From CAYHCE01 sp964355015 (GTDB lineage Bacteria; Cyanobacteriota; Cyanobacteriia; PCC-6307; Cyanobiaceae), in the NCBI GenBank assembly GCA_964355015.1, contig CAYHCE010000007.1, positions 1-64,000 on the forward strand: 64,000 bases of DNA, in the 5' to 3' direction. Position 1 is the first letter of the stretch; each line of letters begins with the position of its first letter. A model generated the notes under the pieces. The model searched no databases, had not been told where the DNA came from, and saw only the letters and a program-made list of their open reading frames with translations. Of this stretch, positions 16,347 through 27,487 are shown one piece after another. A program made the translations under genes and the position numbers.

Positions 16347-17510
16347 ATGCAGGGGCCGACGCTGCTCACCACCCTGGTGATCCTGCTGACGGGCGTGGTG
16401 ATCGCCCGTCTCAGCGCCGGGCGGCTGGCGCGCTGGGCGGTGCCGGCGATCGTGCTGGAACTGGCCGTGGGCTTCGTTCTCGGCAACACCCTGCTGCCCT
16501 TCAGCGCCATCCAACCCCTGAGCGGCCTCACCGAGCTCGGCGTGCTCACCCTCTTCTTTCAGGTGGGTCTGGAGGCGCGCGGTGACCTGCTGTCCTCGCA
16601 GCGAGGCACCATCCTGCGCACGGTGGCCCTGAGTTTTCTGGCGCCCCTGATCGCCTTCTGGCCCCTGAGAGCCTGGTTCGGCCTGGAGACGGCCCCGGCC
16701 CTGCTCTGTCTGGCGGTCCTCAGTGCCACGGGCACCGGGGTCTCCCTGCGGGTGCTCGCCCAGCGGCAGGCGCTGCAGACCCCCTCGGGCCGGCTGCTGG
16801 TCGGGGTCTCCGTTCTGGACGACCTGCCGGCGATCGGACTGCTCTCCCTGGCGATGGCCAGCGCCGGCCTGCGCCTCGGGCAGCAGGGGATGGGTGGATT
16901 CGGCCTGGTGGCCGCTGGCCTGCTGGCCTGCCTCAGCTACTGGGGCGTCAGCTGGTGGGCCTCGCACCGCCAGGAACGCCCCAGCGGACCCCTGTCGATC
17001 CTGATCTTCCTGATCGGTTCCGCCTGGGTCGGCGAGAGCACCGGCATCACCTCCCTGCTGGGGGTGATGTGGGGCGGCGTGCTGCTGGCACGGCTGACGC
17101 CGGCTGACGGGACCTGCAACCAGGTGCTGTCGGTGCTCTCGGAGGTGTTCCTGCCGCTGTTCTTCATCAGCGTGGGGATGAGGATCTCCGCCGACACGCT
17201 GCTGGAGCCGAAGGCCTGGTCGATGGCGATCGTGCTGATCGTGCTGGCCCTCCTCAGCAAGCTGATCTGCGGCCTGGGAATCACCGCTCGGGATCGGGCG
17301 GCGGGAGTGGACCGCTGGGTTGTGGTCTTCGGGCTGATTCCCCGCGGACTGCCCGGACTCGTGTTCGCCACCACCGCCCAGGCGGCGGGGCTGATCACCC
17401 CTGTGCAGTTCGCCGCCCTGGTGATCATGGTGACGTTCACGACCGTCAGCGGTCTGCTGCTGCTGGATCGACGCCTGTCCGGCCGGTCGCTGCCCTACGT
17501 GGAGGCGTAG
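16347..17510 (+). CDS. CPA2-type cation:proton antiporter
   Basis: 387-residue membrane protein with about twelve helices and the CPA2 core: LGVLTLFFQVGLEARGDLL, LSATGTGVSLRVL, and the paired-aspartate ion site in SVLDDLPAIGLL (about 156-167), typical of electrogenic Na+/H+ or K+/H+ exchangers (NapA/KefB-like). There is no C-terminal RCK/TrkA-N domain, so nucleotide gating is not expected from this chain. It is the first of three cation antiporters in the window. The 3' end overlaps a truncated beta-carbonic anhydrase on the other strand by 16 bp. Confidence 0.87.
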   Translation: MQGPTLLTTLVILLTGVVIARLSAGRLARWAVPAIVLELAVGFVLGNTLLPFSAIQPLSGLTELGVLTLFFQVGLEARGDLLSSQRGTILRTVALSFLAPLIAFWPLRAWFGLETAPALLCLAVLSATGTGVSLRVLAQRQALQTPSGRLLVGVSVLDDLPAIGLLSLAMASAGLRLGQQGMGGFGLVAAGLLACLSYWGVSWWASHRQERPSGPLSILIFLIGSAWVGESTGITSLLGVMWGGVLLARLTPADGTCNQVLSVLSEVFLPLFFISVGMRISADTLLEPKAWSMAIVLIVLALLSKLICGLGITARDRAAGVDRWVVVFGLIPRGLPGLVFATTAQAAGLITPVQFAALVIMVTFTTVSGLLLLDRRLSGRSLPYVEA

Positions 17511-17731
17511 CGCACCACGAACAGGTCGCCGAAGCCCGTGTCGAACAGCAGCTCCACCAGCACGCGGCAATCGGCGCAGCCGAGCACGGCCGCCATCGGG
17601 TGCTGGTCGGCCTCCACCTCCTGCAGCCAGCTTCGGCATCTGTGCGGATGCAGGCAGCCGCCGTCGAGGAAGCGCTGATGGCCCTCTCTAAGGCGTCCCA
17701 GCACCGCTTCGGGGCTGTCAGCCAAGGCCAT
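17495..17731 (-). pseudogene. Truncated beta-carbonic anhydrase
   Basis: A 78-codon frame gives only the N-terminal third of a beta-class carbonic anhydrase: LREGHQRFLDGG, then MAAVLGCADCRVLVELLFDTGFGDLFVVR, where the first zinc ligand and its partners belong (usually C-x-D-S-R). Here the motif reads C-A-D-C-R, and the second zinc pair (H-x2-C) is gone because the frame stops at VVRYAST. The remnant is antisense to the end of the CPA2 gene and to the upstream region of sdhC. It cannot form an active enzyme. Confidence 0.75.
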
Positions 17732-17806
17732 CCGGGCCAGAGAGCAGTGGGCCGATCCCCCTGCCCCAGCACGGATACCATCGACGCCTCGCCCGTGCGC
17801 CAGGCC

Positions 17807-18421
17807 ATGTCCAAGGCGATCGCGATCACCGGCCTCGCCCTGATCCTGTTCCTGCTGGCCCACCTGGGCGGCGCCGTGCTGGTGCTGCTGGATCCGGCCG
17901 GTTTCGAGCGCTACGCCGCCCTGCTGCACCGCAGTGGCTGGGTCGGCGCCGTCGAGGCCGGGCTGCTCCTGGCGTTGCTCGCCCATCTCGGGCTGAGTCT
18001 GCGGCGCGCCCTCGCCAACGCCCGCGCCCGCGGAGCCGTGGGCTACGCCCAGCTGCGCAGCCGCCGCGATGCCCCTCTGGCCGTGCTGGCCTCCCGTACC
18101 GCCCCCTGGACGGGCCTGCTGCTGCTGCTCTTCCTGGTGGTGCATCTGGCCCAGCTGCGCCTGCACCGCCCCGGGTCCGGCCTGGAGGCCGCGGCGCTGA
18201 GGGCCGCTCTGGCCTCGCCCTGGTCCCTGGGTCTCTACTGCCTGGCCGGCATCGGCCTGGGTCTGCACCTGCTGCATGGCAGTGAGAGCTCCCACCGCAG
18301 CCTCGGGCTGCTCGATGCCGCCAACGCAGCTCGCATCCGCACAGCCGGTCGCCTGCTGGCGGCTCTGGTGGGCGGGGGCTTCGCCCTGCTGCCTCTCGCT
18401 GTCGTCGGCTGGCAGCCATGA
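17807..18421 (+). CDS. sdhC: Succinate dehydrogenase cytochrome b subunit
   Basis: 204-residue inner-membrane protein with five hydrophobic helices and spaced histidines (LLAHLGG, LAHLGLSL, VVHLAQLRLH, LHLLHG, SSHRS) that can bind haem b. This matches the single-chain cytochrome b558 SdhC type (Bacillus-like), which carries out quinone reduction. It is the first gene of an sdhC-sdhA-sdhB set, with sdhA starting 17 bp after its end. ATG 17807 is preferred; GTG 17795 is possible. In cyanobacteria succinate dehydrogenase feeds the plastoquinone pool from thylakoid or plasma membrane. Confidence 0.83.
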   Translation: MSKAIAITGLALILFLLAHLGGAVLVLLDPAGFERYAALLHRSGWVGAVEAGLLLALLAHLGLSLRRALANARARGAVGYAQLRSRRDAPLAVLASRTAPWTGLLLLLFLVVHLAQLRLHRPGSGLEAAALRAALASPWSLGLYCLAGIGLGLHLLHGSESSHRSLGLLDAANAARIRTAGRLLAALVGGGFALLPLAVVGWQP

Positions 18422-18437
18422 GCCCGCTGCCATCGCG

Positions 18438-20344
<1,907 letters not shown>

Positions 20345-20348
<4 letters not shown>

Positions 20349-21097
20349 GTGGGCCTGAGCCGCAACGGCTGTCTCTGCGCCTGCGCATCTGGCGCCAGCG
20401 CGGCCCCCGGGAGGCCGGCCGTTTCCACGCCTACCGGCTGGAGGGCCTGAGTCCGGATCTCTCCCTGCTGGAGGCGCTCGATCGACTCAACGAGGAACTG
20501 CTGCAGGCCGGGGAACGGCCGGTCCACTTCGATCACGACTGCCGCGAGGGCATCTGCGGCTCCTGCGGATTCCTGGTCAACGGCCAGGCCCATGGTCCCC
20601 GGACGGCCACCACGGTCTGCCAGCTCTACCTGCGCCACTTCCGCGATGGCGACAGCCTCACGCTCGAGCCCTGGCGGGCCCGCGCCTTCCCCCCGGTGCA
20701 GGATCTGGCCGTGGATCGCTCCGCCCTCGACCGATTGATTCTGGCGGGGGGGTACGTGTCGGTGAACACCGGCAGCGCCCCGGAGGCCAACACGATCCCG
20801 GTGGGGCGCGACCAGGCGGCACTGGCCTTCGAGGCGGCAAGCTGCATCGGCTGCGGCGCCTGCGTGGCAGCCTGTCCGAATGCCTCGGCCAGCCTGTTCG
20901 TGGCTGCCAAGCTGGGGCATCTGGAACTGCTGCCCCAGGGCCGGCCCGAGGCGGTGCGCCGCTCCGGCGCGATGCGTCAGGCGATGGCGACCGAAGGGTT
21001 CGGCGACTGCGGCAATCAGCTGGAGTGCGCGGCGGTCTGTCCCCAGCAGATCCCCGCCGACTGGATCAGCCGCATGAATCGCGGACCGAGGCCGTGA
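20345..21097 (+). CDS. sdhB: Succinate dehydrogenase iron-sulfur subunit
   Basis: 250-residue electron-transfer subunit. The N-terminal ferredoxin-like domain holds the 2Fe-2S ligands C66, C71, C74 (CREGICGSCG) and C92. The C-terminal domain has CIGCGACVAACP (C167-C177) and CGNQLECAAVCPQ for the 4Fe-4S and 3Fe-4S clusters. It carries electrons from the flavoprotein to the cytochrome b subunit. All cysteines are present, so the complex looks functional. No separate sdhD is found, as expected for this enzyme type. Confidence 0.95.
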
Positions 21098-21146
21098 GCG
21101 GGCCGCCGGCCCGGCTCGCTGCCATGCTGACCCCAGGGCAGGGGCC

Positions 21147-22679
21147 ATGAGCTTCTTCATCAAACTCACCGAGGCGATGGCGAGTCGCCAGTCGCTGCTG
21201 ATCACCGGGCTGGATCCCAACCCGGAGATGCTGCACACCTGGACGCGCCACAATCCCGGCAGCGGCTCCTTCCTGGCCCAGGCGCGGCGCTGGATCAAGG
21301 CGGTGATCGAGGCCACCTCCGACAGCGTCTGCGCCTACAAGCCCAGCCTCGGCTTCTACCAGGCCCTCGGCCCGATCGGCCTTGAACTTCTGCGCGAAGT
21401 GCGCGAGCTGGTGCCGCTCGAACTGCCGCTGATTCTTGACGCCAAGCACGGGGACCTGAACAGCTCCTCGGCGCTTGCCCACTATCTTTTCCAAGAGCTG
21501 GGGGTGGACGCGGTGACCCTCTCGCCCCTGGCCGGGCAGGACATCGCCGCCCCGTTCCTGCTCTATCCCGACCGGGCCGTGGTGCTCAGCTGCCACAGCT
21601 CCAATCCAGGCGCGCGGGTGCTGCAGCACCACCCGGACGAGGAGGATCCGCTGTTCATGACGATCGTGCGGGAAACCCAGCTCTGGGCCACGCCCGAGCA
21701 ACTGCTGCTGGAGGTGGGTACGAGCGATCCGGAGATCCTGGCCCGGGTGCGGCGGGCCGCGCCGGAGAGGTTCCTGATTCTGCGCAGTCTCTGGGGGGAG
21801 GAGGAGCGGCTCGAGGCGCTGCTGCAGGCCGGGCTCACCGCCGCCGCCGATGGCCTGCTGCTGCCCCTGCCCCAGCACCTGCTGGTGGAGGAGGGCATGG
21901 CGGCGGGCACCCGCGCCCTGCGCGAGCAGATCGAGACGATGCGATCCGCCTGGGGCACGGACACCTCTGACCGCTGCGATCTCTGGCTGCCGGCCCCGGC
22001 CGCCGCCTGTGGCGCCGACCAACCGGCCGCAGCAGCGGAGGGGAAGTCGCTCGACGCGCTGCTGGTGGATCTGTTCGACATCGGCTGCCTGCTTTTCGGC
22101 GAGTATGTGCAGGCCTCCGGCGCCCTGTTCAACTACTACATCGATCTGCGCCGGATCATCTCCGATCCCAACTTGTTCCACCGGGTGCTGCATGCCTACG
22201 CCGGCCAGCTGAAACAGCTCCGCTTCGATCGGATCGCCGGCATTCCCTATGGCTCTCTCCCCACCGCCACGGGGCTGTCGCTGCAGCTGCACGTGCCGCT
22301 GATCTATCCCCGCAAGGAGGTGAAGGCCCACGGCGCCCGCCGGCTGATCGAGGGTGATTTCAACGAGGGTGAAACCGTGGTGGTGGTGGATGACATCCTG
22401 ATCACCGGCGGCAGCGTGCTGGAGGGGATCGGCAAGCTGGAAACCTCCGGGCTCATGGTGCGCGACGTGGTCGTCTTCATCGACCACGGCGGCCAGGCCC
22501 GCCAGCGCCTGGCCGCAGCGGGCTACGCCTGCCACGCGGTGGTGGGAATCGAGCGGATCACCAGCGCTCTGCTGGCGGCGGAACGTCTGAACCAGGCTCA
22601 GGCCGATCTGCTCGTGGCCCACCATGCCCCGCCTGAGCAGAAGCAGGCTTCTGGGGCGTCGGCGCGGCCCGGCTGCTGA
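21147..22679 (+). CDS. pyrF-pyrE: Fused OMP decarboxylase-orotate phosphoribosyltransferase
   Basis: 510-residue bifunctional UMP synthase in PyrF-PyrE order, catalysing the last two steps of UMP synthesis. Residues 1-270 are type-2 OMP decarboxylase (ITGLDPNPEML; catalytic D98-x-K100-x2-D103 in ILDAKHGDLNSS). Residues about 310-500 are the phosphoribosyltransferase with the PRPP loop VVVVDDILITGGS (about 411-423). The decarboxylase motif reads DAKHGDL where DAKRGDI is usual, but the charged residues remain. The last bases overlap the next gene (TGATG), and pyrC lies convergent 1.3 kb on. Confidence 0.92.
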   Translation: MSFFIKLTEAMASRQSLLITGLDPNPEMLHTWTRHNPGSGSFLAQARRWIKAVIEATSDSVCAYKPSLGFYQALGPIGLELLREVRELVPLELPLILDAKHGDLNSSSALAHYLFQELGVDAVTLSPLAGQDIAAPFLLYPDRAVVLSCHSSNPGARVLQHHPDEEDPLFMTIVRETQLWATPEQLLLEVGTSDPEILARVRRAAPERFLILRSLWGEEERLEALLQAGLTAAADGLLLPLPQHLLVEEGMAAGTRALREQIETMRSAWGTDTSDRCDLWLPAPAAACGADQPAAAAEGKSLDALLVDLFDIGCLLFGEYVQASGALFNYYIDLRRIISDPNLFHRVLHAYAGQLKQLRFDRIAGIPYGSLPTATGLSLQLHVPLIYPRKEVKAHGARRLIEGDFNEGETVVVVDDILITGGSVLEGIGKLETSGLMVRDVVVFIDHGGQARQRLAAAGYACHAVVGIERITSALLAAERLNQAQADLLVAHHAPPEQKQASGASARPGC

Positions 22680-24052
22680 TGGAGGCATCGATACTGCCGA
22701 TGGTCGCCACCTCGCCCGCCGGCGGGACGAATGTGGCGGTGATCCCGCTGCAGGCCCATCTTCTGTTCATCGGCGTGCTGTTTCTGGGCACCCTGGCGAT
22801 CAGCCGATTTTCATTGAAGTTCGGCATCCCTGCCATCCTCGGCGTGTTGCTGTTCGGGTTGTCGATCAACATCGGCTTCGTCGACATCACCCATGCCCAG
22901 GCGGAGAACTTCCATCTGCTCGTTCTGGCCCTGCTGCTCTTCTATGCCGGCCTCAAGACCGATCTCAAGGCCATCCGCGGCTTCCTCGAGTACGGCATTC
23001 TGCTGGCGATCGGTGGTGTCGTCGTGTCGTCGGTGCTGCTCGGCGGGATCATCTGGTTCCTGTCGTCGGCCAATGCCGCCGAGATCTCCCTTGGCACGAC
23101 CAACGCCATGCCGCTGGCGGCGGCGATGCTGATCGCTGCCTGCCTCGGATCCACCGATGCCGGCGCCACGCTGAGCGTGCTCCGCTCGGTACGCCATCGG
23201 ATGCCGCAGCGCCTGCGGCATCTGCTGGAGTTCGAATCATCGGTGAACGACCCATCCGCCCTGCTCTTCTATGGCCTGATCCTGGGCCTCTTCGTGGTGT
23301 CCGGACGCGGCGGGGACGTGCCAAGCCTGCAGGTAACGGTGCTGATGCAGATCAAGAACTTCATTCAGCAGGTGGGCGCGGGGCTGCTGGTGGGTTTCGT
23401 CTTCGGTTATCTGGCGCGCTTCATCGTCAATTATCTGGTACAGGAGCGCTCGCAGCTGCTGATCGTGGCGATGTCGATCGCGTTCATCGTGTATGGATCG
23501 GCCGGCTTCCTGGGTGGCTCGGGCCTGATCGCCATCTACGTCACCGCTCTGTTTCTCACCAATACCAGCTATCGCTCCCCCGAGATCAACCATATCTCCC
23601 TTCAGGAAGTGCTGCTGCCCTTCAATACGATGACGGAGATCTCCGTGTTCCTCGTTTTCGGGCTGCTGGTGAATCCGGCCGATCTGGTCGAGGCCTTGCC
23701 GATCGGCATCTTCACCGCCCTGGGCCTGATGCTGTTCGCGCGGCCGCTCAGCGTGCTGCTGTTCCAGCCGTTCTCCCCGTTCAGCCTGCGCGAATCGCTG
23801 CTGATCTCCTGGTGCGGCCTGCGCGGGGCCGTGCCCCTGGCCCTCTCCTATGACCTGGTGACCTCGATCCCCAACATCCGCGGCATCGATCCGGATCTGG
23901 TGAGCCGGCTGTCGCAGAACTCCCAGAGCATCATCTTCATCGTGGTGCTGCTGAATCTGTTCCTGCAGGGGCTCACCCTGCCCGGCCTCTGCCGCGTCCT
24001 GGGTCTGGAGCCCGCTCCTGCCGAAGCGCAGGCACCCTCCCCCTGGTTGTGA
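22679..24052 (+). CDS. CPA1-type cation:proton antiporter (NhaP-like)
   Basis: 457-residue membrane protein with twelve to thirteen helices. The CPA1 ion site is LEFESSVNDPSALLFYG (about 183-199), with the ND pair typical of NhaP/NHE-type exchangers. FYAGLKTDLKAIRGF and LISWCGLRGAVPLALSYDL are also family landmarks, the latter near the end. It exchanges Na+ or K+ for H+. The start overlaps the pyrF-pyrE stop by one base, suggesting cotranscription. There is no RCK domain, unlike full-length NhaP2. Its 3' end overlaps the run-on tail of pyrC by 80 bp. Confidence 0.88.
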   Translation: MEASILPMVATSPAGGTNVAVIPLQAHLLFIGVLFLGTLAISRFSLKFGIPAILGVLLFGLSINIGFVDITHAQAENFHLLVLALLLFYAGLKTDLKAIRGFLEYGILLAIGGVVVSSVLLGGIIWFLSSANAAEISLGTTNAMPLAAAMLIAACLGSTDAGATLSVLRSVRHRMPQRLRHLLEFESSVNDPSALLFYGLILGLFVVSGRGGDVPSLQVTVLMQIKNFIQQVGAGLLVGFVFGYLARFIVNYLVQERSQLLIVAMSIAFIVYGSAGFLGGSGLIAIYVTALFLTNTSYRSPEINHISLQEVLLPFNTMTEISVFLVFGLLVNPADLVEALPIGIFTALGLMLFARPLSVLLFQPFSPFSLRESLLISWCGLRGAVPLALSYDLVTSIPNIRGIDPDLVSRLSQNSQSIIFIVVLLNLFLQGLTLPGLCRVLGLEPAPAEAQAPSPWL

Positions 24053-25184
24053 GCAGCGCTCCCTCCCCTTGTCCGCTTCGACCACCTGGCGGCACTGCCT
24101 GGTTCACCAGTCGCCAGGGGAGTGTCCCGCCGGCATGGAACGGAACCAGGGTCTCGATGGCGCTGCCGTTGTCCAGTTCCAGCTGCTGCGGAACTGCCAC
24201 CGGCTCGCGCCGCAGTTCCAGTTGGCCGGTGTTGAGCGGCAGGCCGTAGAAGCGGGGGCCGAACTCCGAGGCGAAAGCCTCCAGCCGGTCCAGGGCCTTC
24301 TCCTGCTCGAACACCTGGGCATAGCTCTCGATGGCGTGGGGGGCATTGAAGATGCCGGCGCAGCCACAGGCGGATAGCTTGGCGTGGCGTGGGTGGGGCG
24401 CTGAATCGGTGCCGAGGAAGAACTTCGGATTGCCGGAGACGGCCGCCGCGCGCAAAGCCAGCCTGTGCAGTTCCCGCTTGGCCACCGGCAGACAGTAGGC
24501 GTCCGGACGGAACCCGCCGCGGAACATCGCGTTGCGGTTGATCTGCAGGTGGTGGGGCGTGATCGTGGCGGCCAGGCGCTCGGAGCCCTGGGTCACGAAC
24601 GCCACCGCCTCGGAGGTGGTGATGTGCTCGAACACCACCTTCAACCCCGGATGGCGCTGCAGCAGCGGCGCCAGGTTGCGCTCGATGAAGACGGCCTCGC
24701 GATCGAACACGTCCACCTCGGGATCGGTCACTTCGCCGTGGATCAGCAGCGGCATGCCGATCCGCTCCATCGTTTCGAGCACGGGGCCGATCCGGGCCAG
24801 ATCGCTGACGCCCGCCGCCGCATTGGTGGTGACGTTCGCCGGGTAGAGCTTCGCCGCTGTGAACACCCCCGCGGCGAAGCCGCGCTCCAGTTCTGCCGGC
24901 TCGATCGTGTCTGTCAGGTAGGCGGTCATCAGCGGCGTGAAGCCGGTGGAGATCGTGCCGTCGTCCGTCCCGACCGCGGCCGCCACCGCCGCCAGGATCC
25001 GTTCGCGGTAGGCGGTCGCGGCCGCCACCGTGGTGATCGGCGGGGCGAGGTTGGGCATCACGATCGCCCGCCGGAACACCCGGGCCGTGACAACCGCAAC
25101 GGCCCGCAGCATGGGCCCGTCACGCAGATGCACGTGCCAGTCGTCGGGGCTGCGCAGCAGCAGGCTTTCGGGCTGGGCCGGCAT
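23973..25184 (-). CDS. pyrC: Dihydroorotase (class II)
   Basis: Zinc amidohydrolase closing N-carbamoyl-aspartate to dihydroorotate, the third step of pyrimidine synthesis. Metal ligands are H17/H19 (DDWHVHLRDG), K112 for carboxylation (TAAKLYPANVTT), H148 (LLIHGE), H186 (VFEHITT) and D259 (FLGTDSAPH). The conserved protein ends at FHAGGTLPWRL (about 358). Another 45 Gly/Arg-rich residues follow before a stop, lying antisense to the antiporter gene, so the original stop appears lost. The core is complete and should be active. It is convergent with the pyrF-pyrE transcript. Confidence 0.93.
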   Translation of the reverse strand: MPAQPESLLLRSPDDWHVHLRDGPMLRAVAVVTARVFRRAIVMPNLAPPITTVAAATAYRERILAAVAAAVGTDDGTISTGFTPLMTAYLTDTIEPAELERGFAAGVFTAAKLYPANVTTNAAAGVSDLARIGPVLETMERIGMPLLIHGEVTDPEVDVFDREAVFIERNLAPLLQRHPGLKVVFEHITTSEAVAFVTQGSERLAATITPHHLQINRNAMFRGGFRPDAYCLPVAKRELHRLALRAAAVSGNPKFFLGTDSAPHPRHAKLSACGCAGIFNAPHAIESYAQVFEQEKALDRLEAFASEFGPRFYGLPLNTGQLELRREPVAVPQQLELDNGSAIETLVPFHAGGTLPWRLVNQAVPPGGRSGQGEGALLTTRGRVPALRQERAPDPGRGRGRAG

Positions 25185-25230
25185 GGGCGGGAGGCGCGGC
25201 TGACCATCCTCGCCGGTCCGGTTGCCGGGC

Positions 25231-25995
25231 TCAGCCCTGGCGCGCCTCCTGCCCCGGCACGTGCAGCGGACGGCGGTGCGGCAGGTTGCCGAAATGTTCG
25301 CGGGCGACGGCCAGGAGGCCTGCGTCGCTCAGGCCGGTGTCGTCGAGGGTGACCACCCCGACGATCCGCTGCAGCAGGTCGCGGCGGTGGTTCTCCAGGT
25401 AGTGGAGCAGCACCTGGCGCATGTCGCTCTCACCGGTGCCATGGCCGAGCAGCAGCACGGCGTCGGCGTCGCCGATCGCAGCGGTGATGCGGGCCAGGTA
25501 GTCGTTGTCCCGCGGGGCCCGCTGGCCGGCCATGTCCCGGTCGTGGCGATGGGTGAGGGTCTCCCCCGAGCCCCAGATGCCATGGGGCACCAGCACGGCA
25601 TGCTCTGCCTCGTTTCCCTCCAGGCGGAAGACGTCGGTGCGGTGATGGTCGAGGTGCAGCACCAGCCGGTGGCCCTGGTCTCCCCTGGGAGAGTCGAGCT
25701 CGGCCTCGGGATGGTCGGGAGAGACACCGGCCTCCTGCAGGAAGTGGCGCACCCGCAGCACCGCCTCCGCATCAAGGTTCGGACGCCGCACGCCGCAGCC
25801 GGTATGAATCCAGGTTTCCGCTCCCTCCGGCAGGCGGACCTTCAGACGCCTGCCGTCGATCATCTCGACCTGCGCGCCCAGGCTGCGCAGCAGCGCCTCC
25901 ACCTCCGACACCCGGATGCCATGGCTGACCGGATGGGCGAACAGGGCCTGGAGCGTCTTCAGATTGTGGGACTTCATCGCTGTCTGGGATGGCAT
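25231..25995 (-). CDS. Conserved hypothetical with HicA-like N-terminus
   Basis: 254 residues, two-part. Residues 1-70 (MKSHNLKTLQALFAHPVSHGIRVSEVEALLRSLG, GRRLKVRLPEG, WIHTG) look like a HicA-type double-stranded-RNA-binding fold. Residues about 95-245 form an alpha/beta domain with LVLHLDHHRTDVF, DADAVLLLGHGTGESDM and IVGVVTLDDTGLSDAGLLAVAREHFG, recalling the eRF1/Pelota-like domain of translation-associated proteins. Both assignments are by eye and tentative. Start 25995 has GGGAGAAGGG upstream; ATG 25977 is also possible. It is not next to an antitoxin, so a classical HicAB pair is unlikely. The small gap to ktrB suggests no firm functional link. Confidence 0.6.
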   Translation of the reverse strand: MPSQTAMKSHNLKTLQALFAHPVSHGIRVSEVEALLRSLGAQVEMIDGRRLKVRLPEGAETWIHTGCGVRRPNLDAEAVLRVRHFLQEAGVSPDHPEAELDSPRGDQGHRLVLHLDHHRTDVFRLEGNEAEHAVLVPHGIWGSGETLTHRHDRDMAGQRAPRDNDYLARITAAIGDADAVLLLGHGTGESDMRQVLLHYLENHRRDLLQRIVGVVTLDDTGLSDAGLLAVAREHFGNLPHRRPLHVPGQEARQG

Positions 25996-26047
25996 CGTTT
26001 TTCCCTTCTCCCCTGAAATCTATGGAGCACCCGGCACCGGATCCGCC

Positions 26048-27487
26048 TCAGAGATACAGCTCTTCGTGCTGGTAGGCGATCCGCGGCTGGGAGTGGCTGC
26101 CGAAGACGGCGGAGAGCAGCAGCAGGATGCCGATCCGGCCCACGAACATCCCCACCATCAGCACCAGCTGACCCCAGCGGTTGAGTTCCGCCGTCACCCC
26201 CACGTCCAGCCCCACGGTGGCGAAGGCGGAGACGCAGGTGAACAGCTTCTCGAGGAAGCTGAAGGCATGGCCCTGCTGATTGAAGGAACGATCCAGCCCC
26301 AGCAGCAGCACCATCAGCAGGACGAACAGCAACGAGGCGATTGTCACCCCCACGGCCCGCAGCACCACCTTGTCCGAAATCGCCCGACGCCGGATCACCA
26401 CCGTCTCCTCGCCGCGCAGGGTCGAGCGCGTGGCGGCCAGCAGGGCCGCCACGGTGGTGGTCTTGATGCCACCGCCGGTGCCACCGGGGCTGGCGCCGAT
26501 GAACATCAGCGTGATCAGCAGCAGCAGGCCGGCCTCCGAGATCAGGTCTGAGGAGAGCTGAATCGTGTTGAAGCCGGCGGTGCGGGAGCTGACCGACTGA
26601 AACAACACCACCTGCAGCTCCTGCCACCAGGGCAGGGGCGTGATGCCGGTGTACCGGGTGACATGCTCGGTGAACAGCAGCCCCACGGCACCCAACAGGA
26701 TCAGCGCCACCGTGAAGCGCACCACCAGCCGGGTGTGGAGACTGAAGCTGCGGATGCGGTCGACGCGGAAACGGTTCTGCCAGAGATCGTTGGTGACCCG
26801 GTAGCCGATGCCGCCGCAGATGATCATCGCCATGATCACCCCGTTCACGGCTGGATTGGCGTGATAGCGCATCAGGCTGTCGTTCCAGAGGCCGAAGCCG
26901 GCGTTGTTGTACGCACTGATGCAGTGGAACAACGAGGCCCAGAGGCGTTCCCCCGGTCGGGCGATGTCGCGGAAGCCGAAGCTGTAGAGCAGCAACGTGC
27001 CCAGGCCGATCACCCAGGCGGCGGTGTTCAGGATCGAGTGGAACGTGTCGCCGATGCCGCCGACCCCGAATTCATCCATGGCGCGGCCCCGATCCAGCCG
27101 CCTTCGCAGGCCCGATCCCCGCTGCACGAATCCCTGCAGGAAGGTGGTGATCGCCATCAGCCCCAGCCCACCGGTGAGGATCAGCAGGGAGAGCACGATC
27201 TGGCCGGGGAAGGTGAGCTCCTTGCCCACATCCACGATCGACAATCCGGTCACCGTGATCGCCGAGATCACGGTGAACAAGGCCTCCCAGAGGCCGACGC
27301 TGTCACTGGAGAACACGGGCTGCGCCAGTACCACCGTGCCGACCGTGATCACCAGCAGGCCGGTGACCACCGTGAACTGGGGCACCGTGAGACGCGTGCG
27401 CCAATGCTGGATCCGCTCCAGCAGCTGGCTCAGGGGTGCTGGGGTCAGCCTGGGGGGCTTGCGGAACGGCCTGGAGGGACCTGGCAA
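26048..27487 (-). CDS. ktrB: Ktr/Trk-type K+ (or Na+) uptake channel subunit
   Basis: 479-residue membrane subunit with four M1-P-M2 repeats. The selectivity loops end in VTGLSIVD, NNAGFGLWN, RTAGFNTIQ and TVGLDVGV; each keeps the filter glycine, as in Na+-dependent KtrB/NtpJ. GASPGGTGGGIKTTT (about 323-337) is the gating loop in the third repeat. It imports K+ for turgor and osmoadaptation. The regulatory KtrA (RCK) partner is not seen in this window, so it must be encoded elsewhere or be absent. It diverges from the amino-acid transporter operon. Confidence 0.9.
   Translation of the reverse strand: MPGPSRPFRKPPRLTPAPLSQLLERIQHWRTRLTVPQFTVVTGLLVITVGTVVLAQPVFSSDSVGLWEALFTVISAITVTGLSIVDVGKELTFPGQIVLSLLILTGGLGLMAITTFLQGFVQRGSGLRRRLDRGRAMDEFGVGGIGDTFHSILNTAAWVIGLGTLLLYSFGFRDIARPGERLWASLFHCISAYNNAGFGLWNDSLMRYHANPAVNGVIMAMIICGGIGYRVTNDLWQNRFRVDRIRSFSLHTRLVVRFTVALILLGAVGLLFTEHVTRYTGITPLPWWQELQVVLFQSVSSRTAGFNTIQLSSDLISEAGLLLLITLMFIGASPGGTGGGIKTTTVAALLAATRSTLRGEETVVIRRRAISDKVVLRAVGVTIASLLFVLLMVLLLGLDRSFNQQGHAFSFLEKLFTCVSAFATVGLDVGVTAELNRWGQLVLMVGMFVGRIGILLLLSAVFGSHSQPRIAYQHEELYL

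Noticed and set aside
25231..25995. HicA toxin of a HicAB pair
   Set aside because: The HicA-like part is only the first third of a larger protein and there is no HicB-type gene next to it.
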